Source of the DNA: Jiangella alkaliphila
GTDB taxonomy: Bacteria; Actinomycetota; Actinomycetes; Jiangellales; Jiangellaceae
NCBI RefSeq assembly: GCF_900105925.1
Contig: NZ_LT629791.1
Span: 6,604,001 to 6,668,000, forward strand
DNA length: 64,000 nucleotides
Direction: 5' to 3'
Shown here: positions 45,707 to 53,958 of the stretch, one piece after another
Position numbering within the stretch: position 1 is the stretch's first letter
How the letters are laid out: each line of letters starts with the position of its first letter
Position numbers and translations under genes: made by a program
The notes under the pieces: model-generated
Seen by the model: the letters and a program-made list of their open reading frames with translations, nothing else
What the model was told of the DNA's origin: nothing
The model's database searches: none

Positions 45707-46807
45707 TCAGCCGTTGGGGAAGGCCCGCAGCGTCTCGAGGATCGCGCCACAGCCGCTCCCGAGGGAGCCGAAGCCGTAGGTCGTGATCGTCAGCTGGCCG
45801 CCGGTGGTCGCCGTGCACGCACGGGAGTTGGGGCCGTTGAACGCGGTGCGCAGGGTGGCGTCGGTGCCGCCGGTGCGAACCTCGTCGTAGGACACGATGT
45901 TGTAGACCTGCCGGGTGATCGGGAAGGCCGTGTTGAGCACCTCGTTGCCCGGGGTGGCCTCGGTGTACGGCGCCACACCGTTGATGTTGTGCAGGTCCGC
46001 GCCGTTGCGACGGTCCGGCACGCCGGCCAGGCTGTTGCCCTGGGCGATCCATTGGGCGATCGAGTACGGGCCGATCGCATTCGGGTTCGCCGCGAGCAGC
46101 GAGCCGTCGTGCTCCTGGAACGGGGCCCCGCCGATGTTGTCGTGCACCCACGCCGGCAGCGTGGTGGCGTTGATCTGCATCTGGTCGGCCCAGAACTGGC
46201 GCGTGCCCGAGCCGGACTGCGGGATGAGCAGCGTGATGTTCACGTCCGGCGTGTAGGTGGTGCCGCCGACCGTCACCGAGGCGCCATCGCGGTAGAGCGT
46301 GCGCAGCTGCGCCAGGGTGAACTGGTCAGCGTCGATGGTGCTGCTCGGGCCGGTCGCCGTGGTGACGGCGTCCAGCGCGAACGGCACGTACACGAGCTGA
46401 CCGGTCAGGCTGGCGTTGGTGCCCGGGCCGCTGGACGAACGCGCGAAGTCGAAGACGTCCGAGCCGAGCGGAACCGGCTGGGTCGCCCACGGCGTGTTGA
46501 CGTTGGTGCCGCGCGAGCGACGCAGCGCGTCCCGGCCCTCGCTCGAGCCGTTCGGCCGGGTGACCGTGAAGCCGGGCTTGGGCGTGATGGAGCTGTGGAC
46601 GTTCGGCGACGCGTGCCACGACTCCAGCAGACCACCGGACGCGACGGAGATGCCCTGCAGCACGTCCTGGGTGGTGTCCGAGCCGGCGCCCACGCGCACG
46701 CCCTCCGGCGGCGGGTCGGCCTGGGCCGGAGCGCTGAACGCGCCGAGCGTCAGCGCGGCGGCTGCCAGCCCGAACGCGGCGGTCTTCCCGAAGGTCTTGA
46801 CCTTCAT
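45707..46807 (-). CDS. Secreted PstS-like protein, paralogue 3
   Basis: A 366-residue exported protein with a clean signal peptide (ALTLGAFSAPAQA) and no anchor. VRVGAGSDTTQDVLQ matches the first phosphate loop of PstS, FARSSSGPG the second and LIPQSGSGTRQFWADQ the third, so it could bind phosphate. Ends ETLRAFPNG. GAAAGGGG precedes ATG 46807. An AT-rich stretch with a palindrome lies upstream, so it probably has its own promoter and heads a transcript through the LAQTG protein and the sortase-like gene. Confidence 0.88.
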   Translation of the reverse strand: MKVKTFGKTAAFGLAAAALTLGAFSAPAQADPPPEGVRVGAGSDTTQDVLQGISVASGGLLESWHASPNVHSSITPKPGFTVTRPNGSSEGRDALRRSRGTNVNTPWATQPVPLGSDVFDFARSSSGPGTNASLTGQLVYVPFALDAVTTATGPSSTIDADQFTLAQLRTLYRDGASVTVGGTTYTPDVNITLLIPQSGSGTRQFWADQMQINATTLPAWVHDNIGGAPFQEHDGSLLAANPNAIGPYSIAQWIAQGNSLAGVPDRRNGADLHNINGVAPYTEATPGNEVLNTAFPITRQVYNIVSYDEVRTGGTDATLRTAFNGPNSRACTATTGGQLTITTYGFGSLGSGCGAILETLRAFPNG

Positions 46808-46878
46808 GTGTGTCCCCTTTCAGGACTCGGGAAGGGATTCTCGCCTCCTGTTTGGAGGCAGCTCCAGTCTTGCTGTCC

Positions 46879-46895
46879 TAGATTGACTCAATCTA
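46879..46895 (-). promoter_or_regulatory. AT-rich palindrome upstream of PstS-like paralogue 3
   Basis: TAGATTGACTCAATCTA is a perfect 8+1+8 palindrome in an AT-rich island (46879-46925) that is exceptional in this GC-rich window. On the minus strand TATATA and a TTGATC-like hexamer lie just upstream, so it probably overlaps a promoter for 46807 and its followers. It is unlike the PHO box and implies a different regulator. Confidence 0.55.
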
Positions 46896-46962
46896 TATAT
46901 ATTCGGTAAAGATCAAGATGTCTTCTAGTCGTCTTTGAGTTAACGGACGGTAACGGCGATGA

Positions 46963-49626
46963 CTATGCGGCTCGCGGACCGAGCTTGAGCACGGCCGGTC
47001 CGGCGGTGGCTCCGAGCAGGCCGACGATCAGCACGACGAGAAGCGCGTACTGCATCGGGCCGATCGGTTCGCCCGGCGTCGACTGAGCCACCGGAGTGCT
47101 CGGGTCGTCGACCCCCGGTGCCGTACCGTCGTCGGGTCCGCCAGCCGCGGCGCCGTCCGCCGGCGGCTGAGTCGGGTCACCGGTCGACTCGTTGCCGCCG
47201 TTCGGGGCGAGTGCCGCCGGATCGGGCGCGTCACCGCTTCCGGGCGGGAGTCCGTCGTCGGCGCCCGTCCCGTCGAGACCGCCACCCGAGTCGTCGCCGC
47301 CGTCGCCGCCGTCGACGCCGCCGTCGCCACCGCCCTCGGTGCCACCGTCGTCACCGCCGCCAGGTCCGTTGGGGTTCAGGCCGGGCGGATCGTCCCGTTC
47401 GTCGGGCGTCACCAGGTCTTCGGCAACGGCCAGCGTCTGGGCGCGCAGGTCGTCGTTCAGCGGCAGGTAGCCGGGCGGCAGCTGACCCGCCGCGAGTCCG
47501 GGCGTCTGTCCCGGCCCGGCCGCGTAGGTGAGCAACGCGGCGTAGTCGGCCAGCGCCTCCTCGTCCTGCTCCTCGCGCACAGCTGCGTAGGTGATCATCG
47601 TCAGCGGATAGGCGGCCGCGTTGTCGGTCTCCGGGTCGATTTGCAGCACGCCGTCGACGTCCGTCGGCACCATCGCCTCGACCCCGGCGGCAAGGTTCGC
47701 CTCGTCGGGCTGGACGAACTCGCCGGCCGCGTTGCGCAGGCTCGCCGTCGGGAGACTGTACAAGTCCGCGGACGCCGTATCGGTCACCGCCAACTGCCAG
47801 CGCCATCCCGGTCCTTGCGGGTCTACTTCCGACCACCAGCCCAAGCCGCCCGACGGGCTCGTGGCGTAACCGTCCCAGTCCGCCCGGTTCCCGCTCTGGC
47901 CGAGGCGCGCGCGATGAGCACTGTCCGCAAAGCTCGTGGCGAAGGGCAGCAGGTCGAGCGTGCAGTACCCCGGTTCGGGAATCGAGGACTCCGGATTGTG
48001 GTAGCAGTTCTCGACGTTCCGCAACACTGAGTCCGGTGCCGGCGGCTCATCGAGGTTCAACTCCTGGTAAGCCGGGTTGATCACCATCCCGTGCTCGTCG
48101 GGTTCTCCATTCAGCCACGCGACGGCCTCGTCGTCCGCCTGAATCCAACGCCACAACTCCCGCCAGGCATCGGCCGGGTACGGACCGGCGATGCGAAGCA
48201 TATTCGCGCCCCACTGCGACCGGATCTTCGGCGGAACCTCCGGGTTGAGCTCGGTGAACTCCGGATCGCGACTCAGGTCTTCGGGGTTCTCCACCTGCCA
48301 TTCCGGAATCTCGGATTCGTCGAAACCGGCGAAGAGCTGGTAACCGCCGGGGACGTCATGCAGGTAGCTCTGGGTCAGCAGCTTCGCCACCAACCGGGGG
48401 GTGAGCCTGACATCGCGTACGACCGTGCCGTCGAGCTCCTCGATGTTCAGCGCGATGGCCAAGCCCGACACAGCGACGGGCGCATGCACGATCTCCGGGC
48501 CGCCCTCGACCGGGGTAACGGGTGAGTAGGTATAGGCCAGGCCGGTTGCGCCTTCTACGTCCGAGGTGACCTGTCGTCTCCCCTCCGAATCGGCCATCGA
48601 CAGGTACGAGAACGTGGCACCGTCACCGGCGCACAACCCTGGCTGCCAGGAGAACATCGCCTCGGCCACCAGTTCCGACCCGATCGTCGCCCGCTGCTCG
48701 GCGCCGACCGGGCAGGTACCGCTCACGGGCGCGAAGTCGAGCTGCACCTGGATGCGCTGGTTCCAGAGCGTCGGGGTCAGCGGCGATCCGTCGGCGAACT
48801 GCGCATCCTGGGTGGCGGCGGGATCCACTAGCGTTCCGCCCACCTGGTGCATGCCGTGCGGGACGATGACCAGCCAGCAGTCCCGGCCGTCCACCGCCTG
48901 ATCGGGCCCTTCGACCGGGCTGCCGCATCCGAGATGCGGTGCGTCGATCGCGTTCTGAACGGTGAAGATGGCCTCACCGTTCCCGTCGGCGTCGGTACGC
49001 ACGCCGCGGACCTCATTGGTGGTCCACCGGTCGAACAGCGTCTCGATATTGGGCGGATAAACCAGCTCGTCCTCGGCATTCGCCGGCCGGAACGGCACGT
49101 GAACCCCGCCGGCGGGATTCTGGTAATGCGGTGGCACGCCCCCCGCAAGAGGATCGCTAGCCGAAACGCCGCGGAAGAGGCTACCGAGTTCGATCTTCCC
49201 GGGCAGTGGCATACCTTCGGCACCCCACACGCAGTTCTCCGGCAGCGGCCCGGTCTCCTGGTCGCCCCAGCACTGCATCACCTGCAGGTAGTTGCCGATG
49301 AAGTCCGCCGTACCGGGGGTCGGGTTCCAGCCCGACCAGGTGACATCCACAGCCTGGGCTTGGATGTCGTCGGTCTGCGAGACCGTGACCTCGAGGCCGT
49401 CGAAGTCGTCGTACATGAAGTGCTCGGGATCGCGCTCCTCGACGACCGTCGAGTTGTCGGCGCCGACGATGCCGTCGGACCAGCTCAGCGTCACCGCCGA
49501 GTCGGTGAGCTCGTTGTCGGCGGCGTTCGCGGCCGGTGCGGCCGGCTCGTAGGCCAGCAGACCCATCCCGGCGACCAGCGCCAGCGCTGCCGATACCGCC
49601 CTGATGCGCAGAGCAGACGAGACCAT
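46963..49626 (-). CDS. Large membrane-anchored PstS-like surface protein
   Basis: An 887-residue exported protein with signal peptide (about 1-37) and C-terminal membrane helix (PIGPMQYALLVVLIVGLLGA) followed by KLGPRAA. A Gly/Asp/Glu-rich linker (about 740-850) spans the wall. The central part has PstS-like elements (HAPVAVSGLAIALNIEELDG, RLTPRLVAKLLTQSYL), set in long insertions, with several Cys. No lipobox. ATG 49626 overlaps the pstS stop (TGATG) and GGGAGG is upstream; GTG 49629 is an alternative. It lies between pstS and the secreted paralogues and may be an adaptor or wall-spanning receptor. Confidence 0.75.
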   Translation of the reverse strand: MVSSALRIRAVSAALALVAGMGLLAYEPAAPAANAADNELTDSAVTLSWSDGIVGADNSTVVEERDPEHFMYDDFDGLEVTVSQTDDIQAQAVDVTWSGWNPTPGTADFIGNYLQVMQCWGDQETGPLPENCVWGAEGMPLPGKIELGSLFRGVSASDPLAGGVPPHYQNPAGGVHVPFRPANAEDELVYPPNIETLFDRWTTNEVRGVRTDADGNGEAIFTVQNAIDAPHLGCGSPVEGPDQAVDGRDCWLVIVPHGMHQVGGTLVDPAATQDAQFADGSPLTPTLWNQRIQVQLDFAPVSGTCPVGAEQRATIGSELVAEAMFSWQPGLCAGDGATFSYLSMADSEGRRQVTSDVEGATGLAYTYSPVTPVEGGPEIVHAPVAVSGLAIALNIEELDGTVVRDVRLTPRLVAKLLTQSYLHDVPGGYQLFAGFDESEIPEWQVENPEDLSRDPEFTELNPEVPPKIRSQWGANMLRIAGPYPADAWRELWRWIQADDEAVAWLNGEPDEHGMVINPAYQELNLDEPPAPDSVLRNVENCYHNPESSIPEPGYCTLDLLPFATSFADSAHRARLGQSGNRADWDGYATSPSGGLGWWSEVDPQGPGWRWQLAVTDTASADLYSLPTASLRNAAGEFVQPDEANLAAGVEAMVPTDVDGVLQIDPETDNAAAYPLTMITYAAVREEQDEEALADYAALLTYAAGPGQTPGLAAGQLPPGYLPLNDDLRAQTLAVAEDLVTPDERDDPPGLNPNGPGGGDDGGTEGGGDGGVDGGDGGDDSGGGLDGTGADDGLPPGSGDAPDPAALAPNGGNESTGDPTQPPADGAAAGGPDDGTAPGVDDPSTPVAQSTPGEPIGPMQYALLVVLIVGLLGATAGPAVLKLGPRAA

Positions 49627-51443
49627 CACGACGTCCTCCCGGCAGCGTTGTTGCGGTTCCCGAGCGTTCGGGAGATCACCGGCGGGCCGATGACCACGCC
49701 GAGGAGCAGGGCGCCGGCCAGGACCATCAGCGTGTGCTGGAATCCCCAGCCGGACGACGCCTGCAACGACACGGGGACGGCCGCGACGTTCTGCCCCGAT
49801 CCGCCGTCGGCGCCGGTGGCGTCGCCACCGCTGATGATCTCGCCGGTCTCCGGGTCGATCACCTGCCCGCCGGTGTCCGTACCGGTGTCGGTGCCGGTAT
49901 CCGTGCCGGCCGCGGTACCCGTGTCGGTGCCCGTGGCCGTTCCGGTCGCCGTGCCGGTGTCGGTGCCCGTGGCGGCGCCACCGGTGTCGGTGCCGGTCGC
50001 GGCGCCACCGGTGTCGGTCCCTGTGGCGGCGCCGCCGTCGGTTCCGCCGCCACCGTCGGTTCCGCCGCCGCCATCTGTGCCGCCACCGCCGTCGGTTCCG
50101 CCGCCGCCTTCGTCACCACCCCCACCGGGCGGGTTCGGCGGGGTCGGGTCGTCGTTGCCGCCGGTGCCGGTCGTGCACTGCGTCGGCCCCACCGCGTCGC
50201 AGGCCGGTGGTTGCGGCGCGTTGATCGCGAGCGTGTTGGTGCCGTCGTTCGAGAACGTCGGGTTGTTGCAGCCGGCGATGTCGATGCTCTGGGCCTCGAC
50301 GCCGGGGATCTTGCGCACCTGATCGAAGCCGGCCTGCACCAGGTTGATCGGCAGTGGGGAATACCCGAGTGGACCCGCCTGTCTCTGTCCCTCGCACAGG
50401 AAGTAATAGGCGAACGAACCCAGTGTGTAGCCCTTGTTCTCGGTGAAGCCGTTCTCCAGCTCGGTCGGCAGGATCATGTAGGAGTACGACGAGAGCGGAT
50501 ACGCGCGGTCGTCGCCGTTGCCGTAGACGCCGTCGAGGTTCTGCGTCAGATAGTTGGCCGAGGCGGGATTCTCGTCGATCTCGGCGCCTAGCAGGCCTAC
50601 GGCGACGGCGTAGTCGGTCGGCTCGACGTAGTAGTCCGACGCGTTGCGGACCTTCGCCACCGGGAACCCCGACTGCAGCGCGTAGGAGTACTCGACGTAG
50701 GTGATCGCGCCGGCCGCCCGGGTGACATAGCCCGCGACGCCGTTCGACTGCGCCTGGCTGATCATCCCCGGGATGGTGGGGTAGCTCGACGTCTGGGTGC
50801 AGGGGTTGCGCCCGGTCTCCGCGCAGTAGGCGTTCCAGGCGCCGGCATGCTGGTCCAACATCCAGGCGGTGAACTGGGCCGACGTGCCCGAGCCGTCGGA
50901 CCGGACCACCGGCACGATCCGGATGGCCGGCAGCGTCAGCAGCGGGTTGTCCGCCGCGATCGCGGGGTCGTTCCACTGGGTGATCTGCCCGGTGAAGATG
51001 CCCGCGATGACGTTGCCGGAGAGCCGCAGGTTGGTCACCCGCTGGCCACCGATCGACAGGTTGTACATGAACGCGGTGCCGCCGGCCACGATCGGCATGT
51101 AGGCGTAGCCGCGGCTGGGCGGCGGGTCGGTGTTGTTGCCGTCCTGGATCCCGTAGGGAATCTCCGAGACGGCGAAGTCGACCGTGCCCTCCTTGAACTG
51201 AGTGCGTCCGATCGAGGAGCCCTGGGCGGCGAAGTTGATGCTCATGCCCTGCTGGTAGACGTTGGCCGCCCATGCGGCCACGGCGTTCGAACTCCACGTG
51301 GAGCCGGAGCCGGAGACAGGCGCGAACTCGGCCGCTGCCGCCTCGCGAGCGGCACCGGTGATGACGGCCTGGCCGATCAGGACCACTGCCAGCAGGCCAC
51401 CGACCCAGCGCAGCACGGTCCAGCGCGGAGACGTCGGCGTCAT
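49626..51443 (-). CDS. pstS: Phosphate-binding protein PstS with C-terminal membrane anchor
   Basis: A 605-residue PstS. The signal peptide has no lipobox. Phosphate loops: SGSGSTWSSNAVAAWA, DFAVSEIPYG, VVRSDGSGTSAQFTAWML. After residue 430 comes a low-complexity linker of GGGGTDGGGGTDGG repeats and AATGTDTGG repeats, then a helix (LMVLAGALLLGVVIGPPVI). Most PstS are lipoproteins or soluble; here the anchor is at the other end with a wall-spanning linker. ATG 51443 overlaps the pstA stop (ATGA). Confidence 0.9.
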   Translation of the reverse strand: MTPTSPRWTVLRWVGGLLAVVLIGQAVITGAAREAAAAEFAPVSGSGSTWSSNAVAAWAANVYQQGMSINFAAQGSSIGRTQFKEGTVDFAVSEIPYGIQDGNNTDPPPSRGYAYMPIVAGGTAFMYNLSIGGQRVTNLRLSGNVIAGIFTGQITQWNDPAIAADNPLLTLPAIRIVPVVRSDGSGTSAQFTAWMLDQHAGAWNAYCAETGRNPCTQTSSYPTIPGMISQAQSNGVAGYVTRAAGAITYVEYSYALQSGFPVAKVRNASDYYVEPTDYAVAVGLLGAEIDENPASANYLTQNLDGVYGNGDDRAYPLSSYSYMILPTELENGFTENKGYTLGSFAYYFLCEGQRQAGPLGYSPLPINLVQAGFDQVRKIPGVEAQSIDIAGCNNPTFSNDGTNTLAINAPQPPACDAVGPTQCTTGTGGNDDPTPPNPPGGGGDEGGGGTDGGGGTDGGGGTDGGGGTDGGAATGTDTGGAATGTDTGGAATGTDTGTATGTATGTDTGTAAGTDTGTDTGTDTGGQVIDPETGEIISGGDATGADGGSGQNVAAVPVSLQASSGWGFQHTLMVLAGALLLGVVIGPPVISRTLGNRNNAAGRTS

Positions 51444-52693
51444 TGGCTCTTTCCTTCCTCATTGGTCGCGAGCTGGGGACGGGCGGCCTCAAGGGCACGG
51501 AATCGCTCGGCGTCGCGGCGTGATGCCAGGACGCGGCGGTGTTGCTGGCGGCGGGTCAGCTGGCCCGGGCCACGACCCCCGATCGCACGGCCGACGGCGA
51601 AGAGCACCAGGACGAGCACCATCAACGCGGCGGCCGTGCCGAAGCCGCGGGCGATCATCTCCGGCTGCGGGTTCTTGACGCTGTCGAAGACGAGCAGCGG
51701 CATCGACACCATCGGCTCGTTGAACGGGTCGGTGTTCATCGCGGTGGTGAACCCGGCCGTCAGCAGCACGGGCGAGGTCTCGCCGATGCCGCGCGCCGTC
51801 CCGAGGATCAGCGACGTCATCAACCCGGAGCGGGCCGTCGGAAGGGTGACGTGCCAGACCGTGCGCCACTGCCCCGCACCGGCCGCGTACGAGGCCTCCT
51901 TCAGCGTCCCCGGCACCAGACGAAGGACGACGTCGGCGGCGCGGATGACGATCGGCAGCATCATGACCGTGATCGCCAGGCCGGCCGCGAAACCGGACTG
52001 GTCGAACCCGAGCATCGTGATCCAGGTCGCGTAGATGAACAGGCCCGCCACGATGGACGGCAGCGCCGTCATCGCCTCGCAGATGGTGCGCACCAGCCGG
52101 CTGAAGCGGCCCGGGATCTCGGTCAGGAACACCGCGCAGGTGACGCCGAGCGGGATGGTGATGGCCAGCGCGATCGAGATCATGATCAGGGTGCCCACCA
52201 GGCCGTGAACGATGCCACCCTGCGTCAGCGGGTCGAGCGGACCCGTGCTGCGCATGTCCTCGGTGTAGAAGTTCAGGTTCGGCAGTGCCTCGAGCCCGCG
52301 CGCGATGGTGTACACGACGACGAACACCAGGGCCATGCCCAGGAGCACGGCGATCCCGTGCACGGCGACGGCGGCCACCTTGTCGCGGACCGCTGGGCCG
52401 TCCTCGTCCAGCGACACCAGCAGCGCGTAGATCACCAGGAACAGGACATAGGCGATGATCACGAAGCCGATGCCGCCGTCGATCGGCAACAGCTGGGTGA
52501 ACAGGAGGAAGGTGATCGCCAGCGCCGCGGACATCGCGCCGAGGAGCGCGAAGACGTCCGACGTACGAAGCATCACCAGGTTGCGACGCGTCTCCTCCGG
52601 GCCGCCCGGCGATACCGGCGGCGGCAACGTGGTGCCGCCCGGCGAGGGCGTGTCGGTGACCGGACCAGGGTTCCGGGTGTCGAGAGCGGTCAT
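51440..52693 (-). CDS. pstA: Phosphate ABC transporter permease PstA
   Basis: A 417-residue inner-membrane permease with six core helices and an N-terminal extension carrying two more hydrophobic segments. The ATPase-docking region is EASYAAGAGQWRTVWHVTLP, and GTARGIGETSPVLLTAG is PstA-typical. ATG 52693 is chosen for AGAGGAG ahead; GTG 52714 also lies in frame. It starts 10 bases after pstC. Confidence 0.94.
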   Translation of the reverse strand: MTALDTRNPGPVTDTPSPGGTTLPPPVSPGGPEETRRNLVMLRTSDVFALLGAMSAALAITFLLFTQLLPIDGGIGFVIIAYVLFLVIYALLVSLDEDGPAVRDKVAAVAVHGIAVLLGMALVFVVVYTIARGLEALPNLNFYTEDMRSTGPLDPLTQGGIVHGLVGTLIMISIALAITIPLGVTCAVFLTEIPGRFSRLVRTICEAMTALPSIVAGLFIYATWITMLGFDQSGFAAGLAITVMMLPIVIRAADVVLRLVPGTLKEASYAAGAGQWRTVWHVTLPTARSGLMTSLILGTARGIGETSPVLLTAGFTTAMNTDPFNEPMVSMPLLVFDSVKNPQPEMIARGFGTAAALMVLVLVLFAVGRAIGGRGPGQLTRRQQHRRVLASRRDAERFRALEAARPQLATNEEGKSQ

Positions 52694-52703
52694 CGTGTCT
52701 CCT

Positions 52704-53729
52704 CTACGCGTCACTCACGGCGCCGGAGCGCGACCGGGCGATGATGGACGACGCGGCGAAGTTGACCACCAGCGTCATCAGGAACAGTGCGAGGCCTGCG
52801 GCCATCAGGGCGGACAAGGCGAAGGGCGACGCCTCGCCGAACCGCAGCGCGATGAGCGACGACACCGAGTTGGCGCCGCTCTCGAGAATGCGTGGCTGGA
52901 TGACGAACACCGGCGAGATGACCATGTAGACGCCGATGGTCTCGCCGAGAGCCCGGCCCAGGCCGAGCATCGTCCCGCCGATCATGCCGCCCTTGCCGTA
53001 CGGCAGCACGACCGAGCGGATCATCCCCCACTTCGTCGCGCCGAGGGCGTAGGCGCCCTCGCGCTCACCGGCCGGGGCCTGCGAGAACACCTCGCGCATC
53101 ACCGAGCAGGCGATGGGGGTGACCATCATCGCGACGACGATGCCGGCGATGAAGGTCGACGCCGTATAGACGGTCATGGTGGCCAGCGGGTCGCGCGGGT
53201 CGGCGGACTCGACGTCCAGGAACGGGATCCAGCCGAACCAGGTGGAGATCCACCGGGACACGCCGAGGATGTTCCACTGCAGGAAGAACGCGCCCCAGAG
53301 CCCGTACACGACGCTCGGCACCGCCGCCATGAGGTCGACCATGCCGATCAGCGTCGACTTGAAGCGCGCGGGAGCGTACTCCGAGATGTACAGGGCCGTC
53401 CCGATGGCCAGTGGGACGGCGATGCAGATCGCCACGATCGCGATCAGGACCGTGCCCACCAGCACGGCCGCGATGCCGAACTCGCCGGAGTCGGGCGCCC
53501 ATGCCTCGGTGGTCACGAACGACCAGCCGGCCTCGCGCAACGCCTCCAGCGCACGGAAGGTCAGGAACACCCCGATGAGCGACATGATCGCCAGGACGGC
53601 GAAACCGCCGCCTCGGGAGATGCCTCGGAAGATGCGGTCGCTGGGTCCGATGGCAGCCTTCAACGCACGTGGCGCGTCCTCGGCGACCTCACCCTCGGGC
53701 TCGACACGCGTCGTCGTGGTGGTCGACAT
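52704..53729 (-). CDS. pstC: Phosphate ABC transporter permease PstC
   Basis: A 341-residue permease, six helices, with FLTFRALEALREAGWSFV, YISEYAPARFKSTLIGMVDL and EGAYALGATKWGMIRSVVLP, all PstC-typical. First gene of the pst run; a PHO box lies 130-150 bases upstream, so it should be induced by phosphate starvation through PhoP. No PhoU or PhoPR gene is in the window. Confidence 0.95.
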   Translation of the reverse strand: MSTTTTTRVEPEGEVAEDAPRALKAAIGPSDRIFRGISRGGGFAVLAIMSLIGVFLTFRALEALREAGWSFVTTEAWAPDSGEFGIAAVLVGTVLIAIVAICIAVPLAIGTALYISEYAPARFKSTLIGMVDLMAAVPSVVYGLWGAFFLQWNILGVSRWISTWFGWIPFLDVESADPRDPLATMTVYTASTFIAGIVVAMMVTPIACSVMREVFSQAPAGEREGAYALGATKWGMIRSVVLPYGKGGMIGGTMLGLGRALGETIGVYMVISPVFVIQPRILESGANSVSSLIALRFGEASPFALSALMAAGLALFLMTLVVNFAASSIIARSRSGAVSDA

Positions 53730-53860
53730 CAGCCAGAGCTCTCCGTCACTCGCTCCCCCTGCACAGGTACATCCCCGCCGGGCACGTTGGCCCGATTTAG
53801 ATCAAGACGATGCATCATGTCCACATTGCCATGATGTAGGAGGCTGGCCAACCGAGTCGG

Positions 53861-53878
53861 AGTGAACGCTCGGTGAAC
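53861..53878 (-). promoter_or_regulatory. PHO box (PhoP-binding direct repeat) of the pst genes
   Basis: Read on the minus strand, GTTCACC and GTTCACT occur 11 bases apart (GTTCACCGAGCGTTCACT). This is the direct-repeat-unit pattern of actinobacterial PHO boxes. It is 130-150 bases upstream of the pstC ATG. The rest of the 229-base spacer holds an AT-richer stretch around 53795-53835 that probably contains the start site. Confidence 0.82.
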
Positions 53879-53958
53879 CATGCCGACGCGAACTGAAACG
53901 CGGGCCGGCGCCCACTGACTCGGCACCGGCCCGCATCCCGACTGGACTCAGGTGGCGA

